A DNA stretch of 64,000 nt. It comes from Sarcocystis neurona. Its lineage: Eukaryota; Apicomplexa; Conoidasida; Eucoccidiorida; Sarcocystidae. Location of the stretch: positions 1,949,843 through 2,013,842 of the forward strand of contig KL647303.1 in NCBI GenBank assembly GCA_000727475.1, given 5' to 3'. Position 1 is the first letter of the stretch. Each line of letters begins with the position of its first letter. Below, in pieces: positions 11,001 through 21,609 of this stretch. A program made the translations under genes and the position numbers. A model generated the notes under the pieces. The model was given only the letters and a program-made list of their open reading frames with translations, was not told the origin of the DNA and searched no databases.

Positions 11001-14000
11001 GAACGGCAGGGGCGCAAGGAGGAGGAGCAGCAGCAGCTCGGTACGCAACTGAAACTGCAGCGACAACGGCAGCATTGACGTAAAGGAGCTGCAGTGGCGG
11101 TCCGCACACACACAGCAGCGACAGCAGCGCGATACGGAACAGCAACAGAAGCCGTCGCAGCAGCTCCCAGCCGCAGCACCGAGGCGCGTGCCATACCGCT
11201 GCGCAAGTGCAACAACAGGAGCAACACCAACAACAGCAACTGCAACAGCGATACAACACCTGCTGCAGCAGCAGCAAGCACGGCAGAAGCAGCCGCAGCG
11301 GCGCAAGGAACGCCGACAGGCGCAACGGTAACACCACATCTACTAGAGAAGCAGCATTTTCCACATCCACACAAGCATGCACGTGCGTGCATCTACATAT
11401 TTATCGTCGCGGCATCGCCAGCAGCCACAGCGGCAGCATTGTCGTTGCGGCCGCAGCCTCCGCCAGGGTTCACCCTCTTGCCACCTTCAGGTGTAGCGCA
11501 GCGACAGCAGCAGCAGCGCGAGCGGCAGCAAGACGCGCACAACAGACGCCGGCGCAGGAGCCCCAGCTGCTCGATGCGCCAGCGCAGCTCGACGCAAGAG
11601 GCAGGCACAGCAGCAGCGCAGTTGCCAGCAGCACCAGCAGCAACATAAATTCCCGAAGAAGCAGCGGACGAGGAAGAAGAGAAAATGCCGCAGCTGCAGG
11701 AGCAGCACCCGCAGCAGCGCAGCAGAAGACACAGCAACAGCACCAGTGGCGGCACGTGCACTGGCAGAGCAGCTACAGAGGAGGAGCACGATCCGGTGCA
11801 ACACAGCAGCAGCCGGTGCAGAAGGAAGAGCTGCAGCACCGACGGGAAGCAGTCCGCCGGTCCAAGACCACCAGCAGCAGCAGCCGGCGCGGGAGGAGGA
11901 GGAGGGGCAGCAGCAGCAGACACAGACGCCACAAAGGCAGCAGCTGCAGTCTTGTGCATGCGGCAGCAAGCATGGTGCACCTACCTTCAAGCGTAAGTAC
12001 AGTAAAAAGTGTGAACATGGACAGGACGAGGTTTCCCCACAGAAGACTCATTTCTGCGTCGTCCGCGTCCTGCAGCAGCAAGTCAGCCCCACACCACTGA
12101 GAAGTGAAAGTGAGAGGGACAGGGAGGACCGAGCACGGAACCGCAAGGGGTACTACGAGACACGCGAGAGAGACAGATAAAGGACGAGACGGAAAACTCA
12201 CGAAGTTTTTAGAGAGGAAGTAATCGAAGAAAACACCGAAATATCGGGTAAGGGAAGGGGAAGGACAGAAGAGCGTCAAAGGGAAGGAACACTCACTCAC
12301 CCGCGGCGCCGTTCACAGGCGGAGAGAGCCGGACGAACAGAACCGAGGGGAGGACAGCTTCAACAGCGAAACAGAAAGGAGGGGAAAGGAACACAAAGAG
12401 GGGGAAATGTGATGAGACGGGAAGTGAATACACGCGAAGACAAAGAGACACAGGAAGAAGTCGCTGGGGCCGTCTAAAAACTCAGACCAAGCGACCCACA
12501 CAAAACGTATGATGACAGAGAAAAAGAGGACCACCAGCGAGGAAAAAAGAGCGCCGAAAAGGAGATTGAGAGAAACGACGGAGACACGGAAGAGAAGCAG
12601 AGCGAAGAAGAAGTCAGTCGAGAGTCGCTGCTGAGACGGGCGCACCGAGCGAGAAACACTGACACACACACGACCAGCCACAGGAGGACATGTCCCCAGC
12701 AGAAGACGACGAGGCAGAAGACGACGAGGCAGAAGACTACGAGGTAGAAGACCCGCACTTTTTTTCACCTACAAATCAATAAAAATCAACAGAGGGGCGC
12801 GCAGGTATACACACGTACACAGATACACACGCACGTATACATATATATATATATATTACAGAAGTCAACAAAGGGAGATACACATACATATGTATGTAGA
12901 GTAGTGAGCAGCAGAGAGACACACACATACACACACATGTATACACACGCGCAAAAAATGGAGAAAGACAGACGAAAACATTCATACGAACATAAATATA
13001 CATGTAGTCAACAGAGAGACACACATGCATACAAACACGTATATATATATATACGTATATATACAGGAGAAATAAACAGAAACAGAAATACACACTCGTG
13101 TAAATCTATACATGTAATAGAAATTTACAGAGAGACAGACACACGTATACAGATATATATATATATATGTGTATAAAGTGGAGATCAACAGAGAGATATT
13201 AATATACATATACGCATACATGCATGTACGACAGAAGTCAAGCACACCCCCACCCACCCCCACATACACATATATATATATATATACACACGACATCAAC
13301 AGGGAAAGACACACATGCACAATCAATAATATGGGTACATGTAGTAGAATTCAAGGTGAGAGACACACATACAGAAGGACAAGCATACAGGCGCATACAA
13401 TAGAAATAAAGAGAGAGAGAGACACATACATGCATACGTATGTTATAGAAATTAACGGGGAAAACCGCAGCAGACAGGAGTGAGCGATTCTCTCTCTCGC
13501 GCTCAAGAGGAGCAGTAAAAGCTGCAGCAGCCCTTACGTAGAATGTCCACGTGCAGAACACGGCGCATGCGTAGATGACGCAGAAAACGAAGAGCGCCGT
13601 CCACTGCAGCGACCGAAGGCTGTGCAGCACGCCTGCAACAGCAGCAACAGCAGCATGACACACTCGAAGCACCAGCGTTGCCGTCGGCGGGACGTTGCTG
13701 CTGCCGCGCACAACTCTAAACCGAGGAAGCAGCGCGAGCAGCAACAGCAGTCACCCGGGTGGTACCGGTCGAGCAAGTGCTTAAGCAACAGCAGGCAGCA
13801 GCCGCAGCAGCGGAAGTCAGCAGCCGCAGCAGAAGTCAGCCGTCAGCAGCCGCAGCAGCAGCAGACGTCAGCAGCCGCAGTAGCAGCAGAGGTCAGCAGC
13901 TGCAGTAGCAGCAGAGGTCAGCAGCTGCAGTAGCAGCAGAAGTCAGCAGCCGCACTAGCAGCAGAAGTCAGCAGCCGCACTAGCAGCAGCAGTCAGCAGC

Positions 14001-17000
14001 CACAGCAGCCAGCAGCCGTCAGCAGCCGTAGCAGCAGACGAACAGCAGCACCAAGAGGAGTAACAGCGCACTCGCCGCAGCACTGCGCGCTCGGACGCTT
14101 CCTTGGCAGGCGGGGGGGGCACTACGCGCTCACGGCAACAGCAGCAAGAGGGTCGGCAGCGACAACACTCCCAACTGCAACGCTGCCAAATCCACTTCTT
14201 CACCAGAGTCGCATTCCCTCAACAGAGAAAAAATATCGGCGAACGCAGCAGCAATATGGCAGCAGATCATCCCACGCTGCCGCTCCCGTCGCAGCAACAC
14301 AGAGGTCGGGTACTACAGGAGCCACTGCAGCAGCAACCGCGACCGCGCGGCGGTGCACGCTGTAATAGGGACCGGGGCGACACACAGGCACAGCAGCTGC
14401 GGCATCGCAGTGGCAGAGCCGCAGCAGCGGCGGTTAAGACAGCAGAAACCTACTTTTCGTCAGAAGGAACAGCTCTTTGCAGGAGAACGTAAGCCGGTAA
14501 AGGCGGAAGAGTTGCAGCGTATCCAGTGCCTGCAAAGGCAGCACCAGCAGCAACAGCAATGGCAGCAGCCGGAACAGCACGTGCGGTTCCAGCAGCAGCA
14601 ACACCAGCCCCAGCAGCAGGAACGGCAGCATCACCGGCAGCACTGGCAGCGAAGAAGCAGCAGCAGCGGCAACAGCAGCGAGAGAGCAACGACAGCAGCA
14701 ACACGAGGAGAACCAACAGCAGCAGCACCAGCAGCGGCGAAGCATCAGAAGGGGCAGCAACAGCAGTAGCAGCCAATCCCACAGCAGCGGCAGTAGCAGC
14801 AAGAGAGCGGCAGTAGCAGTGAGAGAACAGCAGCAGCAGCAGCCGCACAAGCAGAAGGTGTGCAGCACTTGTTTTTGCACGCGAGCGCTCCGCGGGCAGC
14901 AGACACACGCGCAGGGTCGCCCACGCGTTTGTGTGTAGCTCTCTCTTCCTCTCTCTTAAATGAATCAAACTGGTACGTACACAGAAATACCTTCTCATGC
15001 ACACATACATTTTGCAGCTACTATTCTGCAGCTTTTATCTCTGAAATGCTGCGTATCACCCTTCCCCACCCGTCCGACAAACACATTCCCGTGAAAAGAG
15101 CCAAATGCCCACGCACTACAGTTACACATAAATATATGTATTACACACATTAACCTAGTACAAACGTACATATAACTTGGCCTAAGGTATATTCCTCTGA
15201 ACGTATGTATACATATACATATTGTGGCCAGCGTGTACCCGTCCGTGTATATATATATATATACGTACACGTATCACATGAGTTCGCACGAATCCATGAT
15301 TTCCCGCTCCTTTTCTCTCTGTTTTGTTCACGCACGCAAACTACTTTCTCTTCCTCATATATGTTGCACATATATATAGGGATGTTTGAGAAGAGAACGA
15401 AAGAAGGCGGTGTTACAGAGCGGCGTGAGCCCCAAGACCGACCCGTGCATGCGTCTTGGAGACTGCTGGTTTGTGTTTCTGCGCGGTCCCCCTCCAATCT
15501 CCCTTTCTGCGTGTTTGCCCCATTTTCTCCCACTTTCCGCCGTTACCGTCTTCCCTCGCCCACGGCCATTCTCTCTGCAGGTGCCTTCCCTCCGAGTCTC
15601 CTCTCTGTTCTTTACTAAGGTCGAAACGCAGAAAAAGTCAGCGTATATGTGTGTGTATGTGTGCGCCTGTTTATCTATCTATCAACCTGTGTGTGTATAT
15701 AAATGTAAGTTCGCGCCCCTCCTCACACACAAAGACACATCTGCCTGCGCATGCGCCTGCTGCGCACAAGGCCCTGTGCATATATTTGAAGTCCATCTAC
15801 GAGAAGATTCGGTTTGCAGGGGGGTGTTTTTTTATCTTCTCTCTCCCCTCCTCTGTTGTCCTTCTGTTGTTCTCTTCTTTGCGTCTGCTCCCCGCAGCCG
15901 TCGCGGCCCGAAAGAAGGCGTCTCTGCTGTTTTCAGGAAGAGTACCAGGAGAGCGACGTGGAGACGAGACAGCGTGAACTCGTTGACGATCGAGTCCGTC
16001 CGCGGGACGGTGGCAGGGAAGAAAATCGGTTTGCCGACGCCTGCAGGGTCGAGCGTGATGATCAGGCGAAGCAGCACGGCAGTCAGCTCCACCAGCAGCA
16101 GGAAGAAGTCGAAGCAGTTCACCACCGAGAAGAAGTACGAGCGAAGCCCAAGGACCCGCAGCTTCAGCGCCGCCTCCATCGCAAAAAATGCCGATATCGC
16201 TACCTCTAACGCCAGGAACACGACAAATGCTGTCTGCACCACACGCACAGCAGCAGCAGCAGCACCCCGCACCCGTGACGAGCACAGCACAGCAGCACTA
16301 CGAAGAGACAGGGCGCAGCGCAGCGCACGCCCACGCGTCGAAGTGCTGCAGCAGCGCAACACCACCACCAGCAGTCGTGCAACACCAGCACCAGCAGCAG
16401 CAGTGCAACACCAGCACCAGCAGCAGTAGTGCAACAACAGCAGCAGAAGCAGGGTAGTGCAACAACAGCAGCAGCAGCAGTAGCGCAACAACAGTAGCAG
16501 CAGCAATAGCGTAGTAACAACAGCAGCAGCAACCGCGGAACAACAGCAGCAGCAGCGCATCGGAGACGGCGGAAACGTGCAGGTGAAACGGCCGCAGCAT
16601 GAGCAACAGCTCGGCAGCAGCAGCAGCAGAAGCAGCCGCAGAGGACACACGCGAACTGCAAGGTTGAAAGAACGCGCCAACCCTACACAGAAGAGACACA
16701 CTTGCAAAAAAACAAGACGTAGTGGCTAGCTCCGCTTCACAAAAAACAGAGAGGCACGCATACACGAACATTTGAGTCACCCTCAGCACATCAACTTGAG
16801 ACGCCCTAAACAAATCCCTACTGTCTATACTCACATATATATATATATATGTGCGCATAGGTAGATATCAAGAAGCTAGACAGACATACAGATACACACA
16901 TACATGTATATCAATGTACATATCGAAATTTTGTGGCAGATGCGGAAACTCAAGTTATATATCACAGTGGACGTGTAGGTAGAGGTAGGTTTTCTGCAAC

Positions 17001-19921
17001 TTCGTATGGGTGCGATGGTGGGGGCTGTCGCCGCATGCGCGAGCGTATGCTCTCTTCTGTCGCGCTCATCGGCAGAGGCAGTCCTCTATGCCGCAGGCGA
17101 TGCGAACTGCCCGGGTCGACCTCGGCTGCTGCAAAGACGAGAAGACGACAGATGCAGCAGCTCTCTTGGTGCTGCACTTCGCGAACACACGCGTCCTGCC
17201 GTATATACAAGTATGTCTGCAGATACACTCGCACATATGTAAGTGTACACCTATACGTTTATATATATATATATATGTACACTGCAGAGGCTGAGAGGGA
17301 AAAATGAGAGGGGAAGAGAGACAGCGCGAGACGGAGAGACAGAGACAGGGAGACAGAAAACCGCACACGCAGCTGGGGATTACTTTGTTGGACGGGTAGA
17401 AGTAGGTGGAGACGCCCATTTTGACCGCGTCGAGGAGCACGACGACCGTCACCGCGAGGCAGAACTGCGGAGTATTCAACACGCTGCTCTGCACAGACAC
17501 GCATACAACAGCAGCAGCAGCAGCACACACACAGCAGCACCCGGCAGTACGTCAGCCAAAGCATCACACCGCCTACAACTCAACAGCCAAAACAGTCAAC
17601 AATCTGGAAGCCCACACGCTGTACATATATATATATATATGTATGTATATACCTGGATAGACCAGTTAGGTGTGTGTATATATGCACAAACCTGTAGGTC
17701 TACACTTACATATATGCGAGTGTATCTACAAACATACGTATATATACATAGTTGGGCAGGCACGCTACTTGTCTGCACGTATATCTGTATATATATACAT
17801 ATATATATATATGTGAATGATTCTCGCCCTACATATACATATATATCTCTTGAGATGAACAAACTACCTGTGCATATATACACATGTGTGTATACGTATA
17901 TATATATACACACATATATGCAGATAGTCAAGCTAGCTGTGTGTGTGTACATATATGTGTACATATACACGTCGATATATTTCTAGTGTGTGCGCAACCT
18001 AGTTGCCTGTATATACATATATATACATACGTGCACCTACAGAAACCTGCACACGGGCTCCTCTGTTTTTTCGTATTACAAACATTGGCGAAGACGCAGA
18101 AGGCCAAGTTCACACCGGCGCAGAACCAGAAACGCGCATGCGTGTAGCTGCTACAACAGACACACGCACAGACGAGTGGATCGACACCTTCACACGCAGC
18201 AACACATACAGAGAGAGAAGGAGATGCACCTATTTGTTCTGCTGCTGCTTATAGCAGTGCCGCTGCTGCTGCTATACGTGCGCCGCTGTGCTGCTACACC
18301 TGTGCTGCTGCTGTTACATCTGTCCGGCTGCTGTTGCTGCTTTATTTGTGCAGTTGCTGCTGCTGCATCTGTGGTGCCGGCGTCGCTGCTGCCTGCAGCA
18401 TGCTGCTGTGGCTTCTCGGCTGATGCTATTCCTCGGTCCGCTGTGGCTGTACGTGGGTTGCTGCTGCGGTTCACTTACTTTGCCTCTTCCTGCAGCGATG
18501 CGCTTGAAGTCGGCAGCGCCGGATTCAGGAGCAGCCCAGGCGTCCGCGGCCCACAAGCCGGTGGAGTCGCGCCGCAGCAGCACACTGTCTCCTGCTTCTG
18601 CTGTAGAGGGCGCCGCCACCAGGCCGCCAGCAGCGTCGAGGTGAGGGGCCACAGCCGCAGCAGTGACCCCACACAGAGGGAGCGGGGAAGATGCGGCACC
18701 AGCAGCCACAGCAGCCGCTGTTCCGCCTCCCCCTCCTCCTCCCCCCAGCGACGTTGGTGTGAGGCTGCGCGTCAGGGTTCGACGGAAAGCTGCCGCACGG
18801 CCACCCGCGTGGCAGCTGAGCGAGGCAGAAGCAGCAGCAGCAACTGGAGAAGAAGCAGCAGCAGCAGCAACTGGAGAAGAAGCAGCAGCAGCAGAAATAC
18901 GTCCACTTTCTTCTCCGGTAGCAGCCGCACCAGCGGCTCCTCCCTCTCCTCGACAACCGAACAGACGGCCGCTTGTGAGACTCTGGAGCCGGCTTCTGTT
19001 GCTGACCCCTGATTCCTCTCCGTCGCTGCCCTCCTCGCTCCCGTCCTCCTCGTCGTCCTGCTGCCGCTGCTGCGGCGACCCATCTGCTGCCTGCAGCAGC
19101 ACGTCCCGTTCAACGAACAGACGCGCGGGAGGCAGTTCCTCTGCTGTAGCCGCGTCTTCTTCTTCTTCGCCCTTTCCCAACGGCGGCGAACCCGGCAGCA
19201 GCTGTTGAGCACCAGCGGAACGCGGCAGCGTCTGGGCTTGTAGGCGCTGTCCAGTCGCCGGCAGAAAGGCGCTGCCGCCGCAACCGCCTGACGCTTTCAG
19301 AGTGTCTCTGCCGTCGCCTTCCCCCTCTCGTCTTCCACGACTCAGCGACTTCTGACTTGCCCAAGAGCAGTCGGACTCCCATCCACGGAACTGCTGCTCC
19401 TGCTGTTGGTGCGGCACGCGGTGGTGCTGTCCCACCATGTGCTGCTGCTGGAACAGTAGCTGCTGCTGCAGCAGACGCGCCTGAAAGGCGTGCTGCTGCT
19501 GCTGTGTCTCTGAGTGGCAGCGGTGGTGGTGCTGAGGAAGCGGATGCGGCGGCTGCCCATGTGGGGCCGCAGCTGGCGCTCGAGACGCCGAAGAAGCAGC
19601 TGCCGCCGCCGCGCAGTAGCAGCACCAGCAGCTCCACGGGGGTGTTGCGGCAGCACCGGGGCCGGCAGAGCAGCAGCGCAGATAATCCTCCGACCGCTGC
19701 CGCCGGAGGAAAAAGGAACTGCTGCTGTTGCCCAAGCAGCCTTGGGCGCGAAAGTTCTCACCGCTCTCTTCTGCTGCTGCAACTCCTCTCCTCGCACGCT
19801 CGCCACTGCATACCCCTTCTCTGCTGTTGCTGCCGCTCCAGGACGGCTTCCACGAAGACGACCGCTGATACCGCAGCGACTCTCTGCTGTTGCCGCTGCG
19901 ACACCACCGCAGCAACAACAC
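4473..19921 (-). CDS. Voltage-gated cation channel (Cav/BacNav/CatSper-like 6TM domain), multi-exon gene
   Basis: A membrane pore that opens with voltage and probably passes Ca2+ or Na+. Exons on the minus strand, 5' to 3': ~19,921-18,479 (cytosolic linker, start uncertain), 17,488-17,384 (S1), 16,233-15,946 (S2-S3), 14,529-14,454 (S4), 13,713-13,538 (S4-S5 linker, S5), 12,069-11,985 (pore helix), 10,842-10,735 (filter, S6), 9,788-7,624, 7,306-7,231 and 5,077-4,473. All introns are GT-AG and every junction keeps phase; S1 to stop is 1,227 codons. Family marks: S2 has E and K in MEAALKLRVLG, S3 has NCFDF, the filter is TLEGW and S6 ends in LLNIVTG. Apicomplexan genomes are known to encode a few such channels. 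Whether this is a single-domain channel or the last domain of a four-domain protein is open: no second filter or S2/S3 pair was recognised upstream. The identity of the domain is secure; the exact linker exons are not. Confidence 0.86.
5140..7195. repeat. Alternating pyrimidine-purine (TA/CA/TG/CG) microsatellite block in channel intron
   Basis: Nearly continuous TATATA, GTATAC, CATACG and GTGTGT runs, broken at about 5,450-5,580 and 6,110-6,320. It fills most of the intron between the last two channel exons. It contains a degenerate ~150-175 bp satellite (6,322-6,930). Confidence 0.85.
6322..6930. repeat. Degenerate tandem satellite, four copies of about 143-177 bp
   Basis: Copies begin near 6,322, 6,480, 6,657 and 6,800. 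Each starts with a CTTAGACGCATAC-like box, passes through a TA tract to TGGACCAA (or TGGATCAA), and ends with CACTC-CAGGC-ACATGTATAC. Confidence 0.6.
7231..7306 (-). CDS. Channel gene exon: short C-terminal helix exon
   Basis: 25 codons plus one base, acceptor TTGCTGCAG, donor ACCG|GTGGGT. Joined to the previous exon it reads LDALEKAGIPLFQAFDVLNI, then YYTRG, a continuous amphipathic helix over the junction. Its acceptor is the end of a (CTG)n tract on the sense strand. Confidence 0.7.
7310..7625. repeat. CAG-rich (plus strand) block in channel intron
   Basis: CAGCAGCAG runs on plus, i.e. CTG on the transcribed sense strand, ending at the acceptor of exon 7,306-7,231. Confidence 0.75.
7624..9788 (-). 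CDS. Channel gene exon: long post-S6 cytosolic region
   Basis: 2,165 nt without a stop in the frame set by S6, giving about 721 residues. The first part (IILDAYVDMSSRL, then a charged helix with HDRLERDARNEDLL) is a normal post-S6 helix. The middle is very rich in Ala, Gln, Gly, Cys and Glu from CAG-type triplets. The end (ACLKLAHLHPLDILQHPAV then LDALE) is compact and looks conserved. Donor GAG|GTCAGC, phase 0. Small introns hidden in the repeat-rich middle cannot be ruled out. Confidence 0.7.
9800..10620. repeat. Alternating TA/CA/CG microsatellite block in channel intron
   Basis: The intron between exons 10,735 and 9,788 holds ACAGACACAGAC and TATATACATA runs, plus an (AC)n run near 10,582-10,598. 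Confidence 0.75.
10735..10842 (-). CDS. Channel gene exon: filter GW and S6
   Basis: Acceptor TTGCAG|GA restores G-W-N after TLE. S6 reads IFFVCFICFTTLTLLNIVTG, the standard inner pore helix with its gating-region asparagine. The donor G|GTAAAC leaves phase 1 and joins the next exon as TGIILDAYVDM. Reading phases agree on both sides. Confidence 0.9.
10850..11980. repeat. CAG-rich (plus strand) block in channel intron
   Basis: Over 1 kb of interrupted CAGCAG on plus lies between the pore-helix exon and the S6 exon. Its sense-strand CTG form runs up to the S6 acceptor. Confidence 0.75.
11985..12069 (-). CDS. Channel gene exon: pore helix and start of selectivity filter
   Basis: 28 codons plus one base, acceptor TTGCTGCTGCAG, donor CTTGAAG|GTAGGT. 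The translation reads DADDAEMSLLWGNLV then LSMFTLFTVLTLE. This is the family pore helix (G-N-L, S-M-x-T-L-F, T-L-E) with the filter glutamate. The glycine and tryptophan of the filter come from the next exon, so the intron splits the filter itself. Confidence 0.9.
12699..12752 (+). repeat. 15-bp tandem repeat, three copies
   Basis: Unit CAGAAGACGACGAGG with small changes. Read on plus it would encode AEDDEAEDDEAEDYEVED. It lies in a purine-rich part of the S5-pore intron. Confidence 0.7.
12780..13470. repeat. Alternating and GA-rich simple sequence in channel intron
   Basis: ACAGAGAGACACAC and TATATACGTATA runs through the intron between the S5 and pore exons. Confidence 0.7.
13538..13713 (-). 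CDS. Channel gene exon: S4-S5 linker and S5
   Basis: Starts at acceptor TTTAGAG with two bases completing the previous codon and ends at TAC|GTAAGG in phase 0. The translation begins VRGSSNVPPTATLVLRV, like the S4-S5 linker of calcium channels, and continues with the hydrophobic S5 LQWTALFVFCVIYACAVF. An internal 28-nt GT...CAG stretch at about 13,642-13,669 could be mistaken for an intron but is probably coding. Confidence 0.8.
13720..14450. repeat. CAG-rich (plus strand) block in channel intron
   Basis: Many GTCAGCAGC and CAGCAG units, including a ~24-27 bp periodic GCAGAAGTCAGCAGCCGCA array at about 13,810-14,010. Confidence 0.7.
14454..14529 (-). CDS. Channel gene exon: voltage-sensing helix S4
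   Basis: 25 codons plus one base, acceptor CTTTGCAG, donor A|GTAGGT. The translation ALDTLQLFRLYRLTFSCKEL and beyond holds spaced positive residues (R, R, K, K), as in S4, but fewer than the usual run at every third position. The phase fits both neighbours. Confidence 0.7.
14530..14850. repeat. CAG-rich (plus strand) block upstream of S4 exon
   Basis: CAGCAGCAAC-type units on plus; on the sense strand a CTG tract runs into the S4 acceptor. Confidence 0.7.
15946..16233 (-). CDS. Channel gene exon: S2, S3 and S3-S4 loop
   Basis: 96 codons, phase 0 on both sides, with acceptor GGTGCAG and donor CTG|GTACTC. S2 carries the acidic/basic pattern MEAALKLRVLG followed by RSYFFSVVNCFDFF. The N-x-x-D at the start of S3 and the E-x3-K of S2 are the countercharge residues typical of voltage-sensor domains. 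S3 continues as a hydrophobic helix to LLRLI, then a loop with GVGKPIFFPATVPRTD. A (CTG)n tract on the sense strand ends just upstream of the acceptor. Confidence 0.85.
16235..16650. repeat. CAG/CAA block (plus strand) upstream of S2-S3 exon
   Basis: GCAGCAGCAGTGCAACACCAGCA-like units of ~24-30 bp repeat at about 16,340-16,520. Confidence 0.7.
17195..18060. repeat. Alternating TA/CA microsatellite block around the S1 exon
   Basis: TATATATATATGTACAC and CATATATACA runs on both sides of the S1 exon; the exon itself is free of them. Confidence 0.7.
17384..17488 (-). CDS. Channel gene exon: transmembrane segment S1
   Basis: 35 codons between acceptor GTGCAG and donor GTAATC, phase 0 on both sides. 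The translation contains a hydrophobic helix, FCLAVTVVVLLDAVKMGV, matching the position and composition of S1, followed by a short extracellular STYFYPSNK. Confidence 0.75.
18479..19921 (-). CDS. Channel gene exon: cytosolic linker before S1
   Basis: An open frame of about 480 codons ends at the strong donor AAA|GTAAGT, in phase 0, which fits the S1 exon. The translation is hydrophilic, with acidic stretches (KGEEEEDAATAEE, DDEEDGSEEGSDGEE), Gln and Ala runs and a poly-Gly segment, as expected of a disordered cytosolic linker. The 5' boundary cannot be fixed: an acceptor at about 19,931 is possible, but its phase does not match the next upstream donor at 21,610. Confidence 0.55.
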
Positions 19922-19964
19922 AAATCGTCCCTAAGTCAGACATCCAGTCACGCGTCTCCCCGCA

Positions 19965-20390
19965 GCACATATATATAGAGACGGAGACAGAGGTACAAAG
20001 GGGGGCAGCAGAGACAGAGAGACACACGTGTGTGTGCAATAACATTGCATATATACACATATATATATATGGGTATACATACCTGTGTGTGTACGTATAT
20101 ATATATATATACATACATGTAGACACACATGTAGAACCAGAGTGGCTGCTGATCGGCTGCCCTTCGGTATAAATATCCAAGTCCGGGACGCACGCAAGCG
20201 CGTACACCCGTGTACACACGTACATGCATATACACACATGCACACGCATGTGTGTTTCTACATGTGCACCTGCATGCCAATCTCCCCGTGTCTTCACTTA
20301 TACATATGTTGGACATATTTATTTATATATATAAATTTATTTGCATACACATATATATGTATATGTGGGTATGGCGATGGACCTTGGTAG
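19965..20390. repeat. Alternating TA/CA/CG microsatellite block
   Basis: CATATATATATATGGGTATAC, ACGTATATATATATATATAC and ACACATGCACACGC runs. Confidence 0.75.
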
Positions 20391-20559
20391 AAAGATATCA
20401 CATACACCCATCTGTATCTGTGGACGCGTGCGTGCCCCCTACCCGCGTTCGACTCTCGCGCGTAAGTGGGTTGAGGCTGCAGCACGTGTCTACCCGCATG
20501 ATGCATCATGCAGCTACACCCAAGTGGAAAAAGGGAGGGCAGCTATACACACACATATG

Positions 20560-21030
20560 TGCGGAGAGAGTAGTAGAGAGTAATATAGAGAGGAAGAGAC
20601 AGACGAAGAAGCAGAGAGGGCGAGACAGACAGGCAGAAGAGAACGGCAGATCAACACAGGGAGACCGCCACAGATAAATAGAGGAAGACGTACAGAGGCA
20701 GAAATACCGAAGGAGGGGTATAGAGTCCGGTACAGACAGTAGGAAGACACACAGAGAGAAGAAAAGATACGCGGAGAAAACGAGAGAGGGGGAGACGACA
20801 CAGAGAGATACCGATATATAAGGAGGGAAATACGGAGAGGGACAGAAGCAGAGAGACACAGAGAGGCAGAAGAAGATACACAGAGACAGGTGGAGAAGAA
20901 GTGGGGAGCCTCACTCAAAGAGACAGATATACACAGAGACACACATACAGCAGTAGATACGCATGCTAAGAGATATATATAGAGACTGAGAGAGAGGGAG
21001 ATATATAAGGAGGAGTACAGGAGGCTATAC
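20560..21030 (+). repeat. Purine-rich (GA)n-like sequence on plus strand
   Basis: Continuous AGAGAGACAGA, GGAGGA and AGAGACACAGAGAGG units. It produces long Ser/Leu frames on minus that are not genes. Confidence 0.75.
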
Positions 21031-21609
21031 AGGTGGATATAGACGTCCACACGGTTGCATACACATGGGGAGATCCTCCTTTCTTCTACTGCGCCTATTT
21101 ATATACATCCACACATATCTGGACTCTTCTGGCCCCTGCCAGCACAGACGGACACATGCACCGCTCGCTAATGCTTTCTCTTCTTCTCCTCTCCCCGTTC
21201 TCTCAGCATTTCCACACCGCCTTCTCTCTCCCGACGGAGGGAGTCGCCCCCCCTGCCCCGTTGATGCCGGTGGTTTCGGATTTTCCGAGCGTTCGCTCTA
21301 CCTGCCTGTTTTTCTCTCTGTCACTCTGTGTCTCTAGCAATTACTTGGTGTGCACGTCTGTGCCAGCGGGTATTCACTCAATCATTTGAACAGCAGCAGA
21401 AATCCTCTCTCTCTCTGGTGTAGACACGTACATCTGTATATACCGTATGTGCGTGTGTGCATATCCTGGCACGTGTAGAGAGTGTGTGTGCGAGCAGGGT
21501 GGCCGGAGGGGCCGCGGGCGGTGGGCGTTGCTTGATTATTATTGCGAGCCCGAGAGCTGTGCACACGAGAGGACGAGACGCCTCCGTCTCTCCACTTCTT
21601 GCTTCTTAC

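Noticed and set aside
12313..12768. Hydrophobic minus-strand frame between the S5 and pore exons
   Set aside because: The purine-rich plus strand makes any minus frame hydrophobic; the S5 and pore exons join in phase without it.
13720..14010. Regular repeat array resembling CRISPR
   Set aside because: Units are continuous CAG-derived tandem repeats without unique spacers, in a eukaryotic intron.
16298..16858. Cys/Leu-rich minus-strand frame
   Set aside because: Translation of intronic CTG triplets upstream of the S2-S3 exon; no splice or motif support.
16990..17130. Possible extra exon between S1 and S2 (AEVDPGSSHRLRHRG)
   Set aside because: S1 and S2-S3 exons already join in phase 0; inserting this one gives a stop or wrong phase with the best acceptor.
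20514..21050. Leu/Ser-rich hydrophobic minus-strand frames that look like membrane protein
   Set aside because: They come from the purine-rich plus strand (GA-type simple repeats); no start, splice or family signal.
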